64,000 nucleotides of DNA, from contig OY759970.1 of assembly GCA_963662965.1 (NCBI GenBank), forward strand, positions 2,852,001 to 2,916,000, written 5' to 3'. Source of the stretch: DTWD01 sp963662965 (GTDB lineage: Bacteria > Acidobacteriota > Vicinamibacteria > Vicinamibacterales > UBA8438). A model generated the notes under the pieces. The model worked only from the letters and a program-made list of their open reading frames with translations. It made no database searches and was not told the origin of the DNA. A program made the position numbers and the translations under genes. Shown here in pieces: positions 34,361-43,284 of the stretch; the first letter of the stretch is position 1, and each line of letters starts with the position of its first letter.

Positions 34361-36691
34361 ATGTCCGTGCGACCCCCAGCAACTTCCTATCGGACGGCCC
34401 GGTGGCTGATGGCCGCCGGTCTCGCGATCGCCCTCAGCACGGCGCAACCGGCGGCCCAGAGCCAGTCCATCCAATCGGTGTCGACCCGCGAGCTGCGGTC
34501 CACGACGGCAGCCAAGATAGCCACCGCGAACGTCGTCGAGCAGCCCCCGACGATTGACGGCAACGTCCTCGACGACCCTGCCTGGGCCGATGCCGTGGCC
34601 GTGAGCGGCTTCCGGCAGAGCACGCCCAATGCAGGCGAGGCCGCCACGGAGCGGACCGAAGTGCGCGTGGTCTTCACGGACGACGCCGTGTACTTCGGCG
34701 TCGTCTGCTATGACCGCGATCCGTCGTCGATCATCGTGAGCGACAGCCGTCGCGACTCCTCGATGAACGACGCCGACAGTTTTCAGATGGTTCTCGACAC
34801 CTTCCACGACCAGCAGAACGGTTTCGTCTTCGGGACGACCCCGGCCGGGCAGGAGTACGACGGGCAGGTGGTCAACGAAGGAGAAGGGCGGGGCGGGTTT
34901 CGCGGCAGCGGCGGCGGCGGGTTCTCGCGCGGCAGCGGCGGTGGCTTCAACCTCAACTGGGACGGCGCGTGGCAGGTACGCACAGAAATCTCCGACGTCG
35001 GTTGGAGCGCAGAGTTCGTCATTCCGTTCAGGACCATTCGTTACGCTGACAGAGAGGACCAGGTGTGGGGGGTCAATTTCCAGCGGACCATTCGGCGGCG
35101 CAATGAGACCGCCTTCTGGGCTCCCCTGCCGCGGCAGTACAACCTCTACCGTGTGTCAATGGCCGGGCAGCTGACCGGGGTGTTGGCGCCAATCGGCCTC
35201 TCGAAGAACCTCCAGGTCACGCCGTACGTCATCGGCGAGCTCGTGAAGCTCGACGCCGACCCACGAGGCGACCCCCTTGCCGTCGGCAACTTTGGCGGCG
35301 ACCTGAAGTACAGCGTCACGTCGGGTCTGACGCTCGACGCCACCTACAATACCGACTTCGCCCAGGTTGAGGTCGACAACCAGCAGATCAACCTCGACCG
35401 GTTCAATCTGTTTTTCCCTGAGAAGCGGCCCTTTTTCCTGGAGAACGCCGGCCTGTTCACGGTCAACAACGCCGGGCCGGCCAGCGGGCGCAACTTCGGG
35501 CAGACTGAGCTGTTCTTCAGTCGTCGGATCGGCATCAGCGACACCGGGGACCAGATTCCGATTCTGGCGGGCGCCCGGCTGTCGGGGAAGATGACCAATA
35601 GCACGACCGTCGGGTTCGTCAACATGCAGACCGAGTCGGTCGACGGGATCGCGAGCGCGAACAACTATTCGGTCGCTCGGTTACGCCGCGAGCTGCCCAA
35701 TCGTTCGAGCATTGGCGGGATCTTCGTCAACCGTCAGGCGACCGGTGCGCAGGCGCGCCCGAATGACTACAACCGCAGCTATGCGGTCGATGGGCGGTGG
35801 GGTATTGGGCAGAACGGCACGGTGCAGGGCTTCGTCGGGAGGACGCAGACGCCAGGGTTGACCGGCCGCGACCACGCGATGAGCTTCTCGGGGACGTACG
35901 ACTCTGAGATGTGGCGCGTCATCACCGGCTACCAGGAGAACGGTGAGGACTTCAACCCCGAGGTTGGGTTCATCCGCCGGCGCAATGGCTTTCGCAAGTA
36001 CGACTTCGGCCTCAACAACACGTCGCGACCCAACGGATTTCTCGGGTTCCAAGAGCTGCGGCCGCATATGAGCTTCAGCCGCTTCTGGAATTTCGACGGC
36101 GTGATGGAGACGACGTACATCCACAACCATTTCCAGGGCGAGTTTCTCGACAGCTCATCGGCCGGCGTGGCGTACGACATTCGCCAGGAGCAGGTGTTCG
36201 AGGCCTTCGAGATCTCGGGGATTCCGGTCCTGCCTGGCCGCTACGACTTCAACGAGACCGACTGGTCGTTCCGCTACAACCGCTCGGCACCGGTGAGCTT
36301 CGGCATGAGCGTGGCCCATGGCGACTTCTTCGGCGGCACGCTCGTGACGCTGCGGCCGACGATTCGCGCGCGGTACGGCGAGACGTTCAACGTGTCGCTC
36401 AGCTACAGCCGGAACGACATCGACCTCCCGCTCGGCAGCACGATCACCAATCTGACGAGTGTCCGAGCGGCCTACAATCTCTCTCCACGCGTGTTTGTCC
36501 AGTCGTTGTTGCAGCACAACGACAGCGCCGAGCTCTGGGCGGTCAACTTCCGCTTCGGGTGGCTGCAGGATGCCAATACGGGCCTCTTCCTGGTCTACAA
36601 CGAGACGGAGGGGATCCGCGACATCGTACCGGCGGGGGCTGGGCGCAGCCTGATCCTCAAATACAGCTACCTCTTCGACGTCCTCGATTAA
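34361..36691 (+). CDS. Secreted CBM9-like / DUF5916 protein, paralogue 1
   Basis: The 776-residue protein has a signal peptide (WLMAAGLAIALSTAQPAAQ), an N-terminal CBM9-type carbohydrate-binding domain (PPTIDGNVLDDPAWADAV, TERTEVRVVFTDDAVYFGVVCYDRDP, residues ~55-250) and a long DUF5916 C-terminal part that is probably a membrane barrel (FNLFFPEKRPFFLENAGLF, ETFNVSLSYSRNDIDLPLGS, ending SLILKYSYLFDVLD). A Gly/Ser-rich loop lies at residues ~173-195. Function is not established in the family; glycan binding or uptake is inferred. Confidence 0.85.
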   Translation: MSVRPPATSYRTARWLMAAGLAIALSTAQPAAQSQSIQSVSTRELRSTTAAKIATANVVEQPPTIDGNVLDDPAWADAVAVSGFRQSTPNAGEAATERTEVRVVFTDDAVYFGVVCYDRDPSSIIVSDSRRDSSMNDADSFQMVLDTFHDQQNGFVFGTTPAGQEYDGQVVNEGEGRGGFRGSGGGGFSRGSGGGFNLNWDGAWQVRTEISDVGWSAEFVIPFRTIRYADREDQVWGVNFQRTIRRRNETAFWAPLPRQYNLYRVSMAGQLTGVLAPIGLSKNLQVTPYVIGELVKLDADPRGDPLAVGNFGGDLKYSVTSGLTLDATYNTDFAQVEVDNQQINLDRFNLFFPEKRPFFLENAGLFTVNNAGPASGRNFGQTELFFSRRIGISDTGDQIPILAGARLSGKMTNSTTVGFVNMQTESVDGIASANNYSVARLRRELPNRSSIGGIFVNRQATGAQARPNDYNRSYAVDGRWGIGQNGTVQGFVGRTQTPGLTGRDHAMSFSGTYDSEMWRVITGYQENGEDFNPEVGFIRRRNGFRKYDFGLNNTSRPNGFLGFQELRPHMSFSRFWNFDGVMETTYIHNHFQGEFLDSSSAGVAYDIRQEQVFEAFEISGIPVLPGRYDFNETDWSFRYNRSAPVSFGMSVAHGDFFGGTLVTLRPTIRARYGETFNVSLSYSRNDIDLPLGSTITNLTSVRAAYNLSPRVFVQSLLQHNDSAELWAVNFRFGWLQDANTGLFLVYNETEGIRDIVPAGAGRSLILKYSYLFDVLD

Positions 36692-36720
36692 CCGCCACCC
36701 GTTCCCCTTACAGCTACAGC

Positions 36721-39015
36721 GTGCGTAGGCCACCGATCGCTATCCTCGCCTGTCTCTTCGCGACGGTCGGCACGTCAGTCGCCGGGCAGCAGCAGCCATC
36801 CGATCAGACTGTCGTCTCGATCGACGGCGTGTCGGGTGACGCGACCCGCCGAACCAGCGCGCTGCGCGTCGAGACCCCGCCGCTGTTGGACGGGGCCGTG
36901 CTCGATGACCCCGCGTGGGCGAATGCGGAGCCGGCGACCGGGTTCGTCCAGACGCAGCCGAATGAGGGGGAGGTGGCCACCGAGCGGACGGAAGTCCGCA
37001 TCGTCTTTACCGACGACACGATCTATTTCGGCATCGTCTGCTACGACCGCGACCCGGGCGCGATTATCGTGACCGACAGTCGGCGCGACTCCTCGCTGAC
37101 CGATAGCGACAGCGTTCAGTTGATCCTCGACACGTTTCTTGACCAGCAGAACGGCTTCGTCTTTGGTACGAGTCCTGCGGGGCAGGAGTACGACGGCCAG
37201 TTGGTCAATGAGGGCGCCGGCGGCAGCGGGATGGGCCGGGGTGGGTTGACCCGCGGCGCTGGCGGCGGATTCAATCTCAATTGGGACGGCGTGTGGGAGG
37301 TACGGACGGCGGTCTCGGATGTTGGATGGAGCGCGGAGTTCGCGATCCCGTTTCGCACGATTCGCTTTCCCCCACGACGCGAGCAAACGTGGGGCGTCAA
37401 CTTCCAGCGCAACATCCGTCGGCGGAACGAGTTGGCGTACTGGTCGCCGCTGCCCTTGCAGTTCGATCTCTTCCGGGTGTCGATGGCCGGGCAGCTGAGC
37501 GGGATCGAGGCGCCGGCCGGCCTCTGGCGCACCGCGCAGCTGACACCGTACGTCGTCGGGGAGGCGATACGCCGGCACGACGTCTCCCCGGGCGACATTA
37601 CGGCCATCGGCGATGCCGGCGGCGACTTCAAGTACGGCGTGACGTCGGGGTTGACGCTCGACCTGACCTACAACACCGACTTCGCCCAGGTCGAAGTCGA
37701 TGACCAGCAAATCAATCTCGATCGCTTCAATCTGTTCTTTCCCGAGAAGCGGTCGTTCTTTCTCGAGAATGCCGGTGCGTTCGCCGTGGGCAACAGTGCC
37801 GGGGCCGTCGCCCAGGACCCGGGTCAGACGGAGCTCTTCTTCAGCCGGCGGATTGGCATCGGCCTGGAAGGGCAGGCCATACCGATCATCGGTGGCGCTC
37901 GGCTCTCCGGCAAAGTGTCGGACGACATCACGGTCGGCTTTCTCAACATGCAGACCGAATCGGTCGACGGCTTGACGCCGGCCAACAACTTCACCGTCGC
38001 CCGGCTCCGCCATGACCTCCCGAATCGGTCGAGCATCGGCGGCTTGTTCGTTCAACGTCAAGCGACCGGGCGTCTCGCTGGAGACGGCGACCACAACCGG
38101 ACCTACGCCGTCGACGGCCGGTGGGGATTTGGTCAGAACGGACTGATCTCCGGTTTTGCATCGAAGACCGAGACGCCGGGGTTACGCGACCAGGACCACG
38201 CCTACGACCTGGCGGTTGACTACAACACGCAAACCTGGCGGTTGCGCGGCAGCTATATGGAGATGGGGAACGACTTCAATCCCGAGGTGGGGTTTGTACG
38301 CCGCCAGGGCTTTCGAAAGCTGGACGCTGGCGTCTTCTACACCTGGCGTCCCGAGGACTTCCTCAAGGTTCAGGAAATGCGTCCTCACGTCACCTTCAAT
38401 CGGTTCTGGGACATCGACGATGGCTTCATCGAGACGTCGCTGCTCCACGTGGACAACTTCTGGGAGTTCAACGACAGCTCTATTGCCATCACCGCGTGGA
38501 ATGTTCGCAAAGAGGGAGTGACCCAGGCGTTCACCATTTCCGGCGTACCCGTGTTGCCAGGGCAGTACGACTGGCACGAGATCAGTCTGAACTACAGCTC
38601 GGACCGGTCGGCGCCGGTGAATGCCGGATTTCGCCTGCAGAAGAGCGGCCTCTTCGGTGGAGACTTCCTCTCGTACGGTCCATCATTCGGGTTCCGGACG
38701 GGGGAGACGTTCAACGTCACGCTGCAGTGGAGTCGGAACGACATCGATCTGCCGCAAGGGCATGTCGTGACCGATCTGGCGTCGACCCGGATCGCCTACA
38801 ATTTTTCGCCTCGCGTCTTCGCCCAAGGGCTCCTGCAGTACAACACCAGCGCCGACCTCTGGTCGGTGAATCTTCGTTTCGGGTGGCTCCAGGCCGCCAA
38901 CACCGGGCTCTTCCTCGTCTACAACGAGACCGATGGGCTCGAGGACTTCACCCCGACCGGCTCGGGCCGCAGCCTGATTCTCAAGTACAGCTATCTGTTC
39001 GATCTGCTGAACTAA
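36721..39015 (+). CDS. Secreted CBM9-like / DUF5916 protein, paralogue 2
   Basis: The 764-residue protein starts at GTG 36721 before a signal peptide (PIAILACLFATVGTSVAG), 29 bases after paralogue 1. It follows the same plan: PPLLDGAVLDDPAWANAE, TERTEVRIVFTDDTIYFGIVCYDRDP, then FNLFFPEKRSFFLENAGAF and the ending SLILKYSYLFDLLN. The two proteins clearly arose by tandem duplication and have since diverged, more in the N-terminal leader than in the barrel part. Coexpression is likely. Confidence 0.85.
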   Translation: MRRPPIAILACLFATVGTSVAGQQQPSDQTVVSIDGVSGDATRRTSALRVETPPLLDGAVLDDPAWANAEPATGFVQTQPNEGEVATERTEVRIVFTDDTIYFGIVCYDRDPGAIIVTDSRRDSSLTDSDSVQLILDTFLDQQNGFVFGTSPAGQEYDGQLVNEGAGGSGMGRGGLTRGAGGGFNLNWDGVWEVRTAVSDVGWSAEFAIPFRTIRFPPRREQTWGVNFQRNIRRRNELAYWSPLPLQFDLFRVSMAGQLSGIEAPAGLWRTAQLTPYVVGEAIRRHDVSPGDITAIGDAGGDFKYGVTSGLTLDLTYNTDFAQVEVDDQQINLDRFNLFFPEKRSFFLENAGAFAVGNSAGAVAQDPGQTELFFSRRIGIGLEGQAIPIIGGARLSGKVSDDITVGFLNMQTESVDGLTPANNFTVARLRHDLPNRSSIGGLFVQRQATGRLAGDGDHNRTYAVDGRWGFGQNGLISGFASKTETPGLRDQDHAYDLAVDYNTQTWRLRGSYMEMGNDFNPEVGFVRRQGFRKLDAGVFYTWRPEDFLKVQEMRPHVTFNRFWDIDDGFIETSLLHVDNFWEFNDSSIAITAWNVRKEGVTQAFTISGVPVLPGQYDWHEISLNYSSDRSAPVNAGFRLQKSGLFGGDFLSYGPSFGFRTGETFNVTLQWSRNDIDLPQGHVVTDLASTRIAYNFSPRVFAQGLLQYNTSADLWSVNLRFGWLQAANTGLFLVYNETDGLEDFTPTGSGRSLILKYSYLFDLLN

Positions 39016-39020
39016 ATTCA

Positions 39021-39080
39021 GACGGGGCTGGCTGCCCCGAACCCTCACTCGCGGGGACCCCGACAGTCCCACTCCGGTCC
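39021..39080 (+). repeat. Repeat family A, copy 9 (partial)
   Basis: GACGGGGCTGGCTGCCCCGA followed by ACCCTCACTCGCGGGGACCC, then CCCACTCCGGTCC. The central and terminal hairpins are missing. It begins five bases after the stop of paralogue 2. Confidence 0.8.
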
Positions 39081-39087
39081 AATCTCA

Positions 39088-39236
39088 GACGGGGCCTGCG
39101 GCCCCGCACCCTGCCGCCGGAGCCCAACGCCCGGCGCCGCTCCGGCGAGGGCGCGCAGAGCGCGCCCCCGCGGGCACGGAGCGTGGCATAGGGGCCCCGC
39201 GAGTGCCCGCGACGGGATTCGGGGAAGTTAGCCCCG
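39088..39236. repeat. Repeat family A, copies 10a/10b (head-to-head composite)
   Basis: A forward copy (GACGGGGCCTGCGGCCCCGC ... GAGGGCGCGCAGAGCGCGCC, 39088-39162) is joined at its hairpin end to a reverse copy (CGCGGGCACGGAGCGTGGCA ... GGGGAAGTTAGCCCCGT, to 39236), giving a large inverted structure between the DUF5916 and fmdB-like genes. Confidence 0.8.
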
Positions 39237-39285
39237 TATGAAATTTGACCGGCACGCCCCGTCGATCCACACTCAAACCACATCT

Positions 39286-39534
39286 ATGCCGATCTACGAA
39301 TACCATTGTCGGGGGTGCCACTACGAGTTCGAGGCGGTGCTACTCCCAAAAGGTGATCCCCCGACCTGCCCGTCGTGTCAGGAGAGCGACCTCGAGCGCC
39401 TGATATCGATGTTTGCGGTGAGCTCGGACGGGACGCGGGCGAGCAATCTCAAGTCGGCCCGGAAACAAGCGTCAAAGATCAGGCGTGACAAGGAAGTGGC
39501 CGAGCACGAGGCCATCCACCATCATCACCACTAG
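39286..39534 (+). CDS. FmdB-type zinc ribbon protein
   Basis: The 82-residue protein (MPIYEYHCRGCHYEFEAV) has the FmdB zinc ribbon with CRGC and CPSC pairs. The rest is basic (KSARKQASKIRRDKEV) and ends with a natural run of five His residues. Family members are small regulatory or structural zinc ribbons found near many genes; the role is unknown. ATG 39286 gives the canonical MPIYEY start; upstream in-frame codons come from the repeat region. Confidence 0.88.
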   Translation: MPIYEYHCRGCHYEFEAVLLPKGDPPTCPSCQESDLERLISMFAVSSDGTRASNLKSARKQASKIRRDKEVAEHEAIHHHHH

Positions 39535-39544
39535 ACTCCAAATC

Positions 39545-39683
39545 AGACGGGGCTGCCACCACCAAGCGCGAGCGAACGGAGTGAGGCTCTCGGGGTCCCC
39601 GCGAGTGAGCGAGCGAGGGGGTCCGGGGGAAGCGCCCGAGATTCCGTCGTTTGATCGAGGGTGATATCCCCCCGGTTTAATCA
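39545..39683 (+). repeat. Composite of repeat A (copy 11, rearranged) and repeat B (copy 4)
   Basis: Starts as family A (GACGGGGCTGCCACC), changes to reverse-type A sequence (GGAGTGAGGCTCTCGGGGTC, CCCGCGAGTGAGC), then becomes a full B copy from about 39604: GGGGGAAGCGCCCGAGA ... CGAGGGTGATATCCCCCC. The join suggests recombination between families. Confidence 0.75.
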
Positions 39684-40349
39684 AATGCCCCATCGAAGCG
39701 ACAGCGTGCAGGGCTGGATCGTCCAGCTCCGCGCGACGATGGCGTCGAGCACCGGCTTCCGAAATACACGCGCATTGAAGTCGATGGTGTATAGCGTGCC
39801 GACGCGCGGGGGGAAGGCCTCGGCCACGCCGGCCGCCCACTCCTTGTGCACGGCGAACGGCTGCCATCCGCGAAACCCGATCCAGCTGACGGAATAGGTG
39901 CCCAGGCCTACGCGCTTGTGACACCGCTTCGTGATTTCGACCGCGCGGACCGTCCGCGTTTCCGGCATGAGGCGCAGCCGCAGCTGGTAGTCCTGCTGGA
40001 GGTTGACGCGCTCCAAGAACTCGAACCACTTGGCCTCGGCCAGCTTCCACGCGCAGAATGAGGTTGTCACCACGGCGCTCGACGCTGAACGGCGAGTCGT
40101 CATCCGCGAGTGCCAGCAGCGCCCGCTCGAGCACGTCTCGTCGACCGGGGTGACGCCGGGGTCAGGTGTCGGCAGGCCAAACCGGCTCAGGAGCCACATG
40201 AGCGGCTGCAGCATGCCGAAGAAAGAGGCGATCATCACCGGCACCACGACGGCGAGAGTGGCCGGCGATTCCTCCGCGTACAGTACCGTCGCGACGATGC
40301 TCCCGGCGAGAAGAACGGTACTGACGAGAAAGAAAGTGAGACCCCGCAT
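39681..40349 (-). pseudogene. Small membrane protein with two compensating frameshifts
   Basis: ATG 40349 starts two transmembrane helices (GLTFFLVSTVLLAGSIVATV and AVVVPVMIASFFGMLQPLMW). After TPVDE (about 40140) the correct reading moves to another frame (VLERALLALADDDSPFSVER, RGDNLILRV) and returns near 40035 to the first frame (WKLAEAKWFEFLERVNLQQDYQLRL). The one continuous frame translates about 37 residues as low-quality Ser/Thr/Cys-rich sequence. The C-terminal half has WIGFRGWQPFAVHKEW and ends RSWTIQPCTLSLRWGI. Function unknown. Either two indels that cancel, or base-calling errors. Confidence 0.6.
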
Positions 40350-40354
40350 TCCGG

Positions 40355-43243
40355 TCACCGGAGCAGAGACCGCAAGAGCACGGCCGGGTGCACGGCGTCG
40401 ACGCCGGCGAAGTCGTGCACTTGGTGTCGGCATGAGGTCCCGGACGCGACGAGGACGCTGTCGGACGACAGGGCGCGGGCGGCCGGCAGAAGCCGGCGCT
40501 CGCCGATTTGCTTCGAAATGTCGAAGTGCTCGCGCGTATAGCCGAATGACCCGGCCATTCCACAACATCCAGAATCGAGCTCGGTGACGCGCGTACCCGG
40601 GATGCGCTCGAGCAGCGCCTGCGCCGGCGCGACGAGGCCAAGCGATTTCTGATGACAATGTCCGTGGAGCACCACGTCGTCCGGACCGGCGTCGAGCGTC
40701 AGCGAGGCTCGGCCGCTACGGAGCGACCGCTCGACGAAGTCCTCGAATAGCACGCACGCGCGGGCGATCGCCTCGCCCTGCTGCTGCGCCTCCCCGCGCA
40801 GCAACGCAGGGATGTCATCGGCGAGCGCCGACAGACAGCTCGGCTCCAGCACCACGATTGGCTGACCGGCGATGGCGGCAGGGAGCAGCTGCCGGACCGT
40901 GTCGGCCGCGCGCTCGCGCGCCTCGGCCAGCAGCCCCTGGGAGATGAGCGGTCGTCCACAGCAGACGTCCGGCCCCAATCCGACGGTGAACCCGCCGGCT
41001 TCGAGCACATCGGCCGCCGCCATGCCGATGTCCGGGTCGTAGTACTGCGTGAAGGTGTCGCGGAAGAGGACGACGTCGGGGGTCTCCGCCTGGTTCTTCC
41101 GATCTGGCCATCGCGCCGAGAGCGTTCGGGCCGACCATCTCGGCAGCGACCGGCGCCGGTCGATGCCCAAGAGCCGCTCGTTGACCGCCCGCACCCAACT
41201 CTGCCCCAGCCACGGGTTGAGGAGCCACGCCATCCGGCTGGCCGTCGCCGAGAGGTCGTGGATGTGTCCAAGGATGCGCGCGCGCAGCGGCGTCCCGTGG
41301 CGGCGCCAATAGTCCGCGAGGAACTCGCTCTTGAACCGCGCCATGTCGACGCCAACCGGGCATTCGGTCTTGCACGCCCGGCACTCGAGGCAGAGGTCCA
41401 AGACATCGTACACGGCGCGGTCGCCTAGACCGGCATCACGCGGACCCGATTGACCCAGCGCCCCGGTCATCGCGAGACGGAGCGTGTTGGCGCGGCCGCG
41501 CGTCGAGTGGGCCTCGTCGCGTGTCGCCATGTACGACGGGCACATAGTGCCGGCCAACGTCTTGCGGCAGGCACCGACCCCGCTACACATCTCAACGGCG
41601 CGGCCCAACCCGCCGTGGTCGCTGTAGTCGAAGGCGGTGCTGGGATCCGGCGTCTGATACCCGACGCCGTATCGCAGGTTGGAGGTGAGCGGTGGAGAGT
41701 CGACGATCTTACCAGGATTGAAGAGGCCGTTCGGATCGAACGTCCGCTTGATGGTGCGAAAGGCGTCGTAGAGCTCCGGGCCAAACATACGCTCTACGAA
41801 CGGTCCGCGGACCAGGCCGTCGCCATGCTCGCCCGAGAGCGCCCCGCCGAACTCGAGCACCAGGTCGGCGATCTCGTTCGCGATCGCCTCGAACTGTCGA
41901 ACTCCGTCCGACGTCTTCATGTTCACAACCGGTCTGACGTGCAGGCAACCGACCGACGCGTGGGCGTAGATCCCGGCCGTTGTGCCGTGCCGATGGATCA
42001 CGGCGAGGAACCGCTCGATGAAGTCGCGCAGTTTCTCCGGCGCCACGGCCGTGTCCTCGACAAACGAGATGCTCTTAGCGTCCCCCTTCATCGCCATCGA
42101 CAGGCCAAGCGACGATTCGCGTAGTTTCCAGATGCGGGCCTGGTCGGCCGGCGCGATGGCGCGCGCCAAGTGGGTCGCGACGCCGCGGGCGCGGAGGTCG
42201 CGTTCGAGGCGGTCGAGTCGAGGGAGGAGTTCGGCCGCGTCATCGCCATACAGCTCGACGCACAACAAGGCGCCACAGTCGGTGTGGATGATCGCCCGCC
42301 GCATTGCGTCGAGCGCCGGATTCTCGGATGCGTGGTCGAGAATCGAGCTATCCATCACCTCGACGGCGGACGGCCGGTGCAACAGGATGGCTGGCGTTTC
42401 GCCGAGTGCGTCGAGCAGGTTGCCATACTCGATGGTCAGCACCGCCTTCGCCTTCGGGAGCGGCACCAGCTTGAGCCGCGCTTCCAGAATGAGCCCCAGC
42501 GTCCCTTCGGATCCGACGATCAGCTTGGCGAGATTGAACGGCTCGTTCGGACGGGCGAACACGTCGAGGTTGTAGCCGCCGACGCGCCGCAGAATCCTCG
42601 GATATCGACGGGCGATGTCGTCGCCGTGCTGGGCGACCAGCCGTCGGACCGTGCGATAGCACGCGCCCTCGCGCGTCGACTCGGCGCAGACCGCATCGAG
42701 CTCGCGGGCGGAGAGGGGCCGCAGGTGGACGACCGATCCGTCGGCGAGCGCCACCTGCAGGTCCAGCACATGGTCGATGGTCTTGCCGTAGAATACCGAG
42801 CGGGTGCCGCTCGAGTTGTTCGAGATCATCCCGCCGATGGTGGCGCGGCTGGCGGTCGAGATGTCGGGGGCAAACCGAAGCCGATGCGGCGCGAGCTGTG
42901 CGTTCAGCTCGTCGAGCACGATGCCCGGCTCGACTCGCGCCCAACGCTCGTCGACGTTCACCTCGAGCAGCCGGTTGTAGTACTTCGAGGTGTCGAGCTG
43001 AAGCCCGGTGCCAATGGCCTGGCCTGCCTGCGACGTGCCACCGCCGCGTGCGGTGATGGAGCACCCGTGCTGGCGCGCGCACTCGATCGTGCGGAGGATG
43101 TCGTCGCGTGACCGCACGATTGCAACGCCGATCGGCTCGATCTGGTAGACGCTGGCGTCGGTGGAGTAGAGGGCGCGCGACACCTTGTCGAAGCGGACCT
43201 CGCCGCTGATCCGCGCCTCGAGATCCGCACGCAGGTCCACCAT
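40355..43243 (-). CDS. FAD-linked oxidase fused to Fe-S (GlcF-like) domain: glycolate/D-lactate dehydrogenase type
   Basis: The 962-residue protein combines two subunits of glycolate oxidase. Residues ~35-205 form the FAD-binding PCMH domain (SITARGGGTSQAGQAIGTGL, IGGMISNNSSGTRSVFYGKT), residues ~240-510 the FAD-oxidase C domain (GALSGEHGDGLVRGPF). The C-terminal half has [4Fe-4S] ligands (CSGVGACRKTLAGTMCPSY and CLECRACKTECPVG) and two CCG-type domains (DVCCGRP, DSGCCGMAGSFGY). It would oxidise a 2-hydroxy acid and pass electrons to the respiratory chain. Divergent from the glyoxylate aminotransferase gene, which suggests glycolate as substrate. Confidence 0.92.
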   Translation of the reverse strand: MVDLRADLEARISGEVRFDKVSRALYSTDASVYQIEPIGVAIVRSRDDILRTIECARQHGCSITARGGGTSQAGQAIGTGLQLDTSKYYNRLLEVNVDERWARVEPGIVLDELNAQLAPHRLRFAPDISTASRATIGGMISNNSSGTRSVFYGKTIDHVLDLQVALADGSVVHLRPLSARELDAVCAESTREGACYRTVRRLVAQHGDDIARRYPRILRRVGGYNLDVFARPNEPFNLAKLIVGSEGTLGLILEARLKLVPLPKAKAVLTIEYGNLLDALGETPAILLHRPSAVEVMDSSILDHASENPALDAMRRAIIHTDCGALLCVELYGDDAAELLPRLDRLERDLRARGVATHLARAIAPADQARIWKLRESSLGLSMAMKGDAKSISFVEDTAVAPEKLRDFIERFLAVIHRHGTTAGIYAHASVGCLHVRPVVNMKTSDGVRQFEAIANEIADLVLEFGGALSGEHGDGLVRGPFVERMFGPELYDAFRTIKRTFDPNGLFNPGKIVDSPPLTSNLRYGVGYQTPDPSTAFDYSDHGGLGRAVEMCSGVGACRKTLAGTMCPSYMATRDEAHSTRGRANTLRLAMTGALGQSGPRDAGLGDRAVYDVLDLCLECRACKTECPVGVDMARFKSEFLADYWRRHGTPLRARILGHIHDLSATASRMAWLLNPWLGQSWVRAVNERLLGIDRRRSLPRWSARTLSARWPDRKNQAETPDVVLFRDTFTQYYDPDIGMAAADVLEAGGFTVGLGPDVCCGRPLISQGLLAEARERAADTVRQLLPAAIAGQPIVVLEPSCLSALADDIPALLRGEAQQQGEAIARACVLFEDFVERSLRSGRASLTLDAGPDDVVLHGHCHQKSLGLVAPAQALLERIPGTRVTELDSGCCGMAGSFGYTREHFDISKQIGERRLLPAARALSSDSVLVASGTSCRHQVHDFAGVDAVHPAVLLRSLLR

Positions 43244-43284
43244 TCGTCGCAGTATAGATGATGGGAGTACGCTAGATTACCGCC

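Noticed and set aside
34361..39015. The DUF5916 pair as TonB-dependent receptors
   Set aside because: No plug domain or TonB box is visible at the N terminus; the CBM9-like start fits the DUF5916 family better.
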